From positions 24,165,896 to 24,229,895 of the forward strand of contig NC_079366.1 in NCBI RefSeq assembly GCF_021018895.1: a stretch of DNA of 64,000 nucleotides. Direction: 5' to 3'. The stretch is from Seriola aureovittata (Eukaryota > Chordata > Actinopteri > Carangiformes > Carangidae). Below, piece after piece: positions 51,541 through 64,000 of the stretch; the first letter of the stretch is position 1; every line of letters starts with the position of its first letter. The notes beneath the pieces are model-generated. The model was not told the origin of the DNA and ran no database searches. It saw only the letters and a program-made list of their open reading frames with translations. The position numbers were made by a program, and so were the translations under genes.

Positions 51541-52718
51541 AAATTGGCACCACTGAAGTAGAGTAACTACTACTCTAATGGGTCGTCCATCTTGTAGAGA
51601 TGCTGTGTCAAAGTCTAATTTTAAGACCTTAACTGTTTTAGTTTCGCTACATCGTCTTTTATTTATTTCTGTGTCATGCAATTATCACACAGAAAACCAA
51701 GTGCAAGCTAATGTTATTGCATCATAGGAGTACTAAAAAGGCTGCAACCATTAATTATTTCAATTGTCATTAGGTCTGACAATTTTTTTTTGATAATCAT
51801 TGTCAAATTGTTCAGTAAATAAAATGTCAGAAAACATGATTACATCATTATTCCCTGAAGCCCAAGAGAACATATTCAAATAAATTTAGTTGTCTGACCG
51901 AGTCAGAAACTTTTACTATGACAGAAAACTGTTACAAATAGTCTACATATTAACATATATATATTAACAAATATTCACATTTGAGAAGCTGTATCTTTGC
52001 ATTTTTGGCATTTTAACTTAAAAAAAAATAAAAATAAAAATAAAACAATACCAAGATAACTATTTTCTGTTTATCAACTAATCGGTTCATTTACTCATCA
52101 TTTCAGCTCTAATGTGCCGTTTGGTTCTGGGTTCCTTGGGAAATAAAACTTAGATGTATAGTAGGGGTCAGTAGGGGCCCAACAACAAATCTTTGCCCTG
52201 GGGCCCCCTGGGAGGTTCATCCAGCCATGATGCAAATCAAACCAGGTGATTACTGTAGCCTTATATTTCATGGACAGATATTAAAGAGTTATCAATTTTG
52301 AAAGTGAATATTTCCCCTAAATGTATGTGTAGTTTTAAGTGTCCATGTCCTTTGTTCACAATTTCTGCTGCATGTAGGAAATAAGGTTTGACACAAGACA
52401 CATAATCCTGCCATACTACTGTATTCCATCTTTCAAAAAAGAAAGACAAGATTTAATATTACTTAACAATATGTTAAAAGTAGCCAGTTTGGCTTCAGTG
52501 TTAATACAATATACACTCTATAACAGATTGATAGTGTGAGTATTGTTCTTTTTCAATTTCATTCTGAAAGTATTCTGATACAAGCTGGCTACAGGTCAAA
52601 AATCAAGAAAACAAAAACTGTAACTGGTACACTTTTACTCAACAGTTTGTTAAACAGAACTTAAAAACCAAAAAAGAACATTGTCAAGTATTACGCCTTC
52701 CTCCTTTCTGTGAAATAG

Positions 52719-52746
52719 GGTGGTGGTGGTGGTGGTGGTGGTGGTG
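52719..52746. repeat. (GGT)n microsatellite
   Basis: About nine GGT units followed by a G-rich tract. It probably lies in the 3' UTR of fam193a (ACC repeats in the mRNA). Confidence 0.85.
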
Positions 52747-53359
52747 AGGGGGGGTGGGGGGTGGGGGGAATCAGGGAGTGGAAACCAGCTGACCAAGCCC
52801 ATTCCCTTGTCAATCATGTGGATGAGATGCCGTGCTAGGAACGGGAAACAATGGGATAGTAAGCCACAATATCTCAAATACAGCTTTTAATTCATTACAT
52901 TTCTCATATTTTTGTAGTTTCCATTGTCTCTTTTTTTTGGAAGGAAACCATCCAGACATAGTAAGCATCTTTTGACTACAGGTAAGCCAGAATAAGAAAA
53001 TAATTTCAGACCATGGCTTGTTCAGTCAAGAGAAATGCCCAACTCAGACTAGAAGCACACAAGCACGCAAGGAAAATTAATCAGATGTAAAGTAGCATTT
53101 TTGTGATTCTTTTTGTGTCATTTCATTTCATTTTTGTTTTAGTTCTGCGGGTGGATCAGTCCAGATGGGTCTGTGTTGGAACCACACAGCGACAAGAACA
53201 AAGCAAGGCAGCGTGGGTGTGATTTGGGCACAGCAGGAGAGAAGTTCTGGGAGGACAACAGTTGGGTGGAGGAAAAGGGATGGGTCTGGGTGGGGAACGT
53301 GTGGGTTGGTATAGCTGTTAAGGTACTGATTGTGTCCTGACAGTCACTCACTAACACCC

Positions 53360-63791
<10,432 letters not shown>

Positions 63792-64000
63792 CTGTGTGAA
63801 ATATCAAAAACAGCAGTCTGAGATACAAAACAATCTTCAGTTTCCTAAAGATACAAGTGAGCAAAGCTTTAAAGAAACGTATAAATGGCCGTGTTGTTTT
63901 TCCAAAACATGCTGCGACAGCAGACCATATGACCAGCACACACCAGGCGTGTCAACAGCAGTATACAGAAAGCCCAAAATAAAGCATATATTGTGAATGA
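63792..64000 (-). other. fam193a intron at window edge
   Basis: This lies immediately upstream of the exon starting at 63791, whose acceptor (CACAG) is clear. No further exon is recognised before the window ends. Confidence 0.7.

Larger units (their letters stand above)
47523..53350. other. Region between convergent tnip2 and fam193a
   Basis: Mostly non-coding. It holds dispersed repeat copies (48330-48670, 51280-51540), an A run at 47882-47899, and a GGT run at 52719-52746. An open frame interrupted by one stop lies at 49606-50361. The right part (above about 52.6 kb) probably contains the fam193a 3' UTR, but I cannot place its poly(A) site with confidence; ATTAAA on the minus strand near 52885 is one candidate. 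Confidence 0.4.

Overview
The window looks like nuclear DNA of a teleost fish, probably a percomorph. All three recognisable genes are vertebrate genes split by GT-AG introns. The non-coding DNA is AT-rich, carries long CA/GT microsatellites, and holds dispersed elements of kinds I recognise from spiny-rayed fishes. Among these is a tRNA-derived SINE ending in a 'CCCCATTTCCTGTCT...AATAAAGGC' type 3' part.

Layout. (1) 1-6150: intergenic DNA with dispersed repeats, a 92-bp (CA)n, a 37-bp (GT)n and an AT-rich stretch before the array. (2) About 6150-27945: one continuous tandem array of about 22 kb. Its monomer is about 36-40 bp ('GGCATAAAAATGTC...' plus a palindromic ATATTATAATAT-like half). 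Monomers are grouped into units of about 158-160 bp, and these into higher-order units of about 0.7, 1.5, 2.3 and 3.0-3.3 kb. Fourteen copies of one captured SINE are amplified inside it. (3) 27945-37787: intergenic DNA with repeat relics. (4) 37788-39191 (+): sfrp2, complete, three coding exons, 295 aa. (5) 40712-44000: intergenic, with one inverted-repeat element. (6) 44167-46719 (+): tnip2 (ABIN-2), complete, six coding exons, with two kappaB-like sites and a uORF just upstream. (7) 47523-53000: intergenic repeats plus an unexplained ORF pair near 49.6-50.4 kb. (8) 53360-63791 (-): the 3' twenty coding exons of fam193a. All phases match across the exons (4356 nt, 1451 aa plus stop); the 5' end lies beyond the right edge.

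How the genes relate. sfrp2 encodes a secreted Wnt antagonist. tnip2 encodes a ubiquitin-binding regulator of NF-kappaB and MAP kinase signalling. fam193a encodes a large, little-characterised cysteine-cluster protein. They form no operon or shared pathway. tnip2 and fam193a are convergent neighbours, which to my knowledge matches their arrangement on human 4p16.3; SFRP2 lies elsewhere on human chromosome 4 (4q31).

The most unusual element is the satellite array. A whole SINE with intact A and B boxes was captured once and co-amplified. The satellite monomer core resembles the SINE's own 3' tail, so the satellite may have been born from it. Stretches of several hundred bases are identical between copies, pointing to recent turnover.
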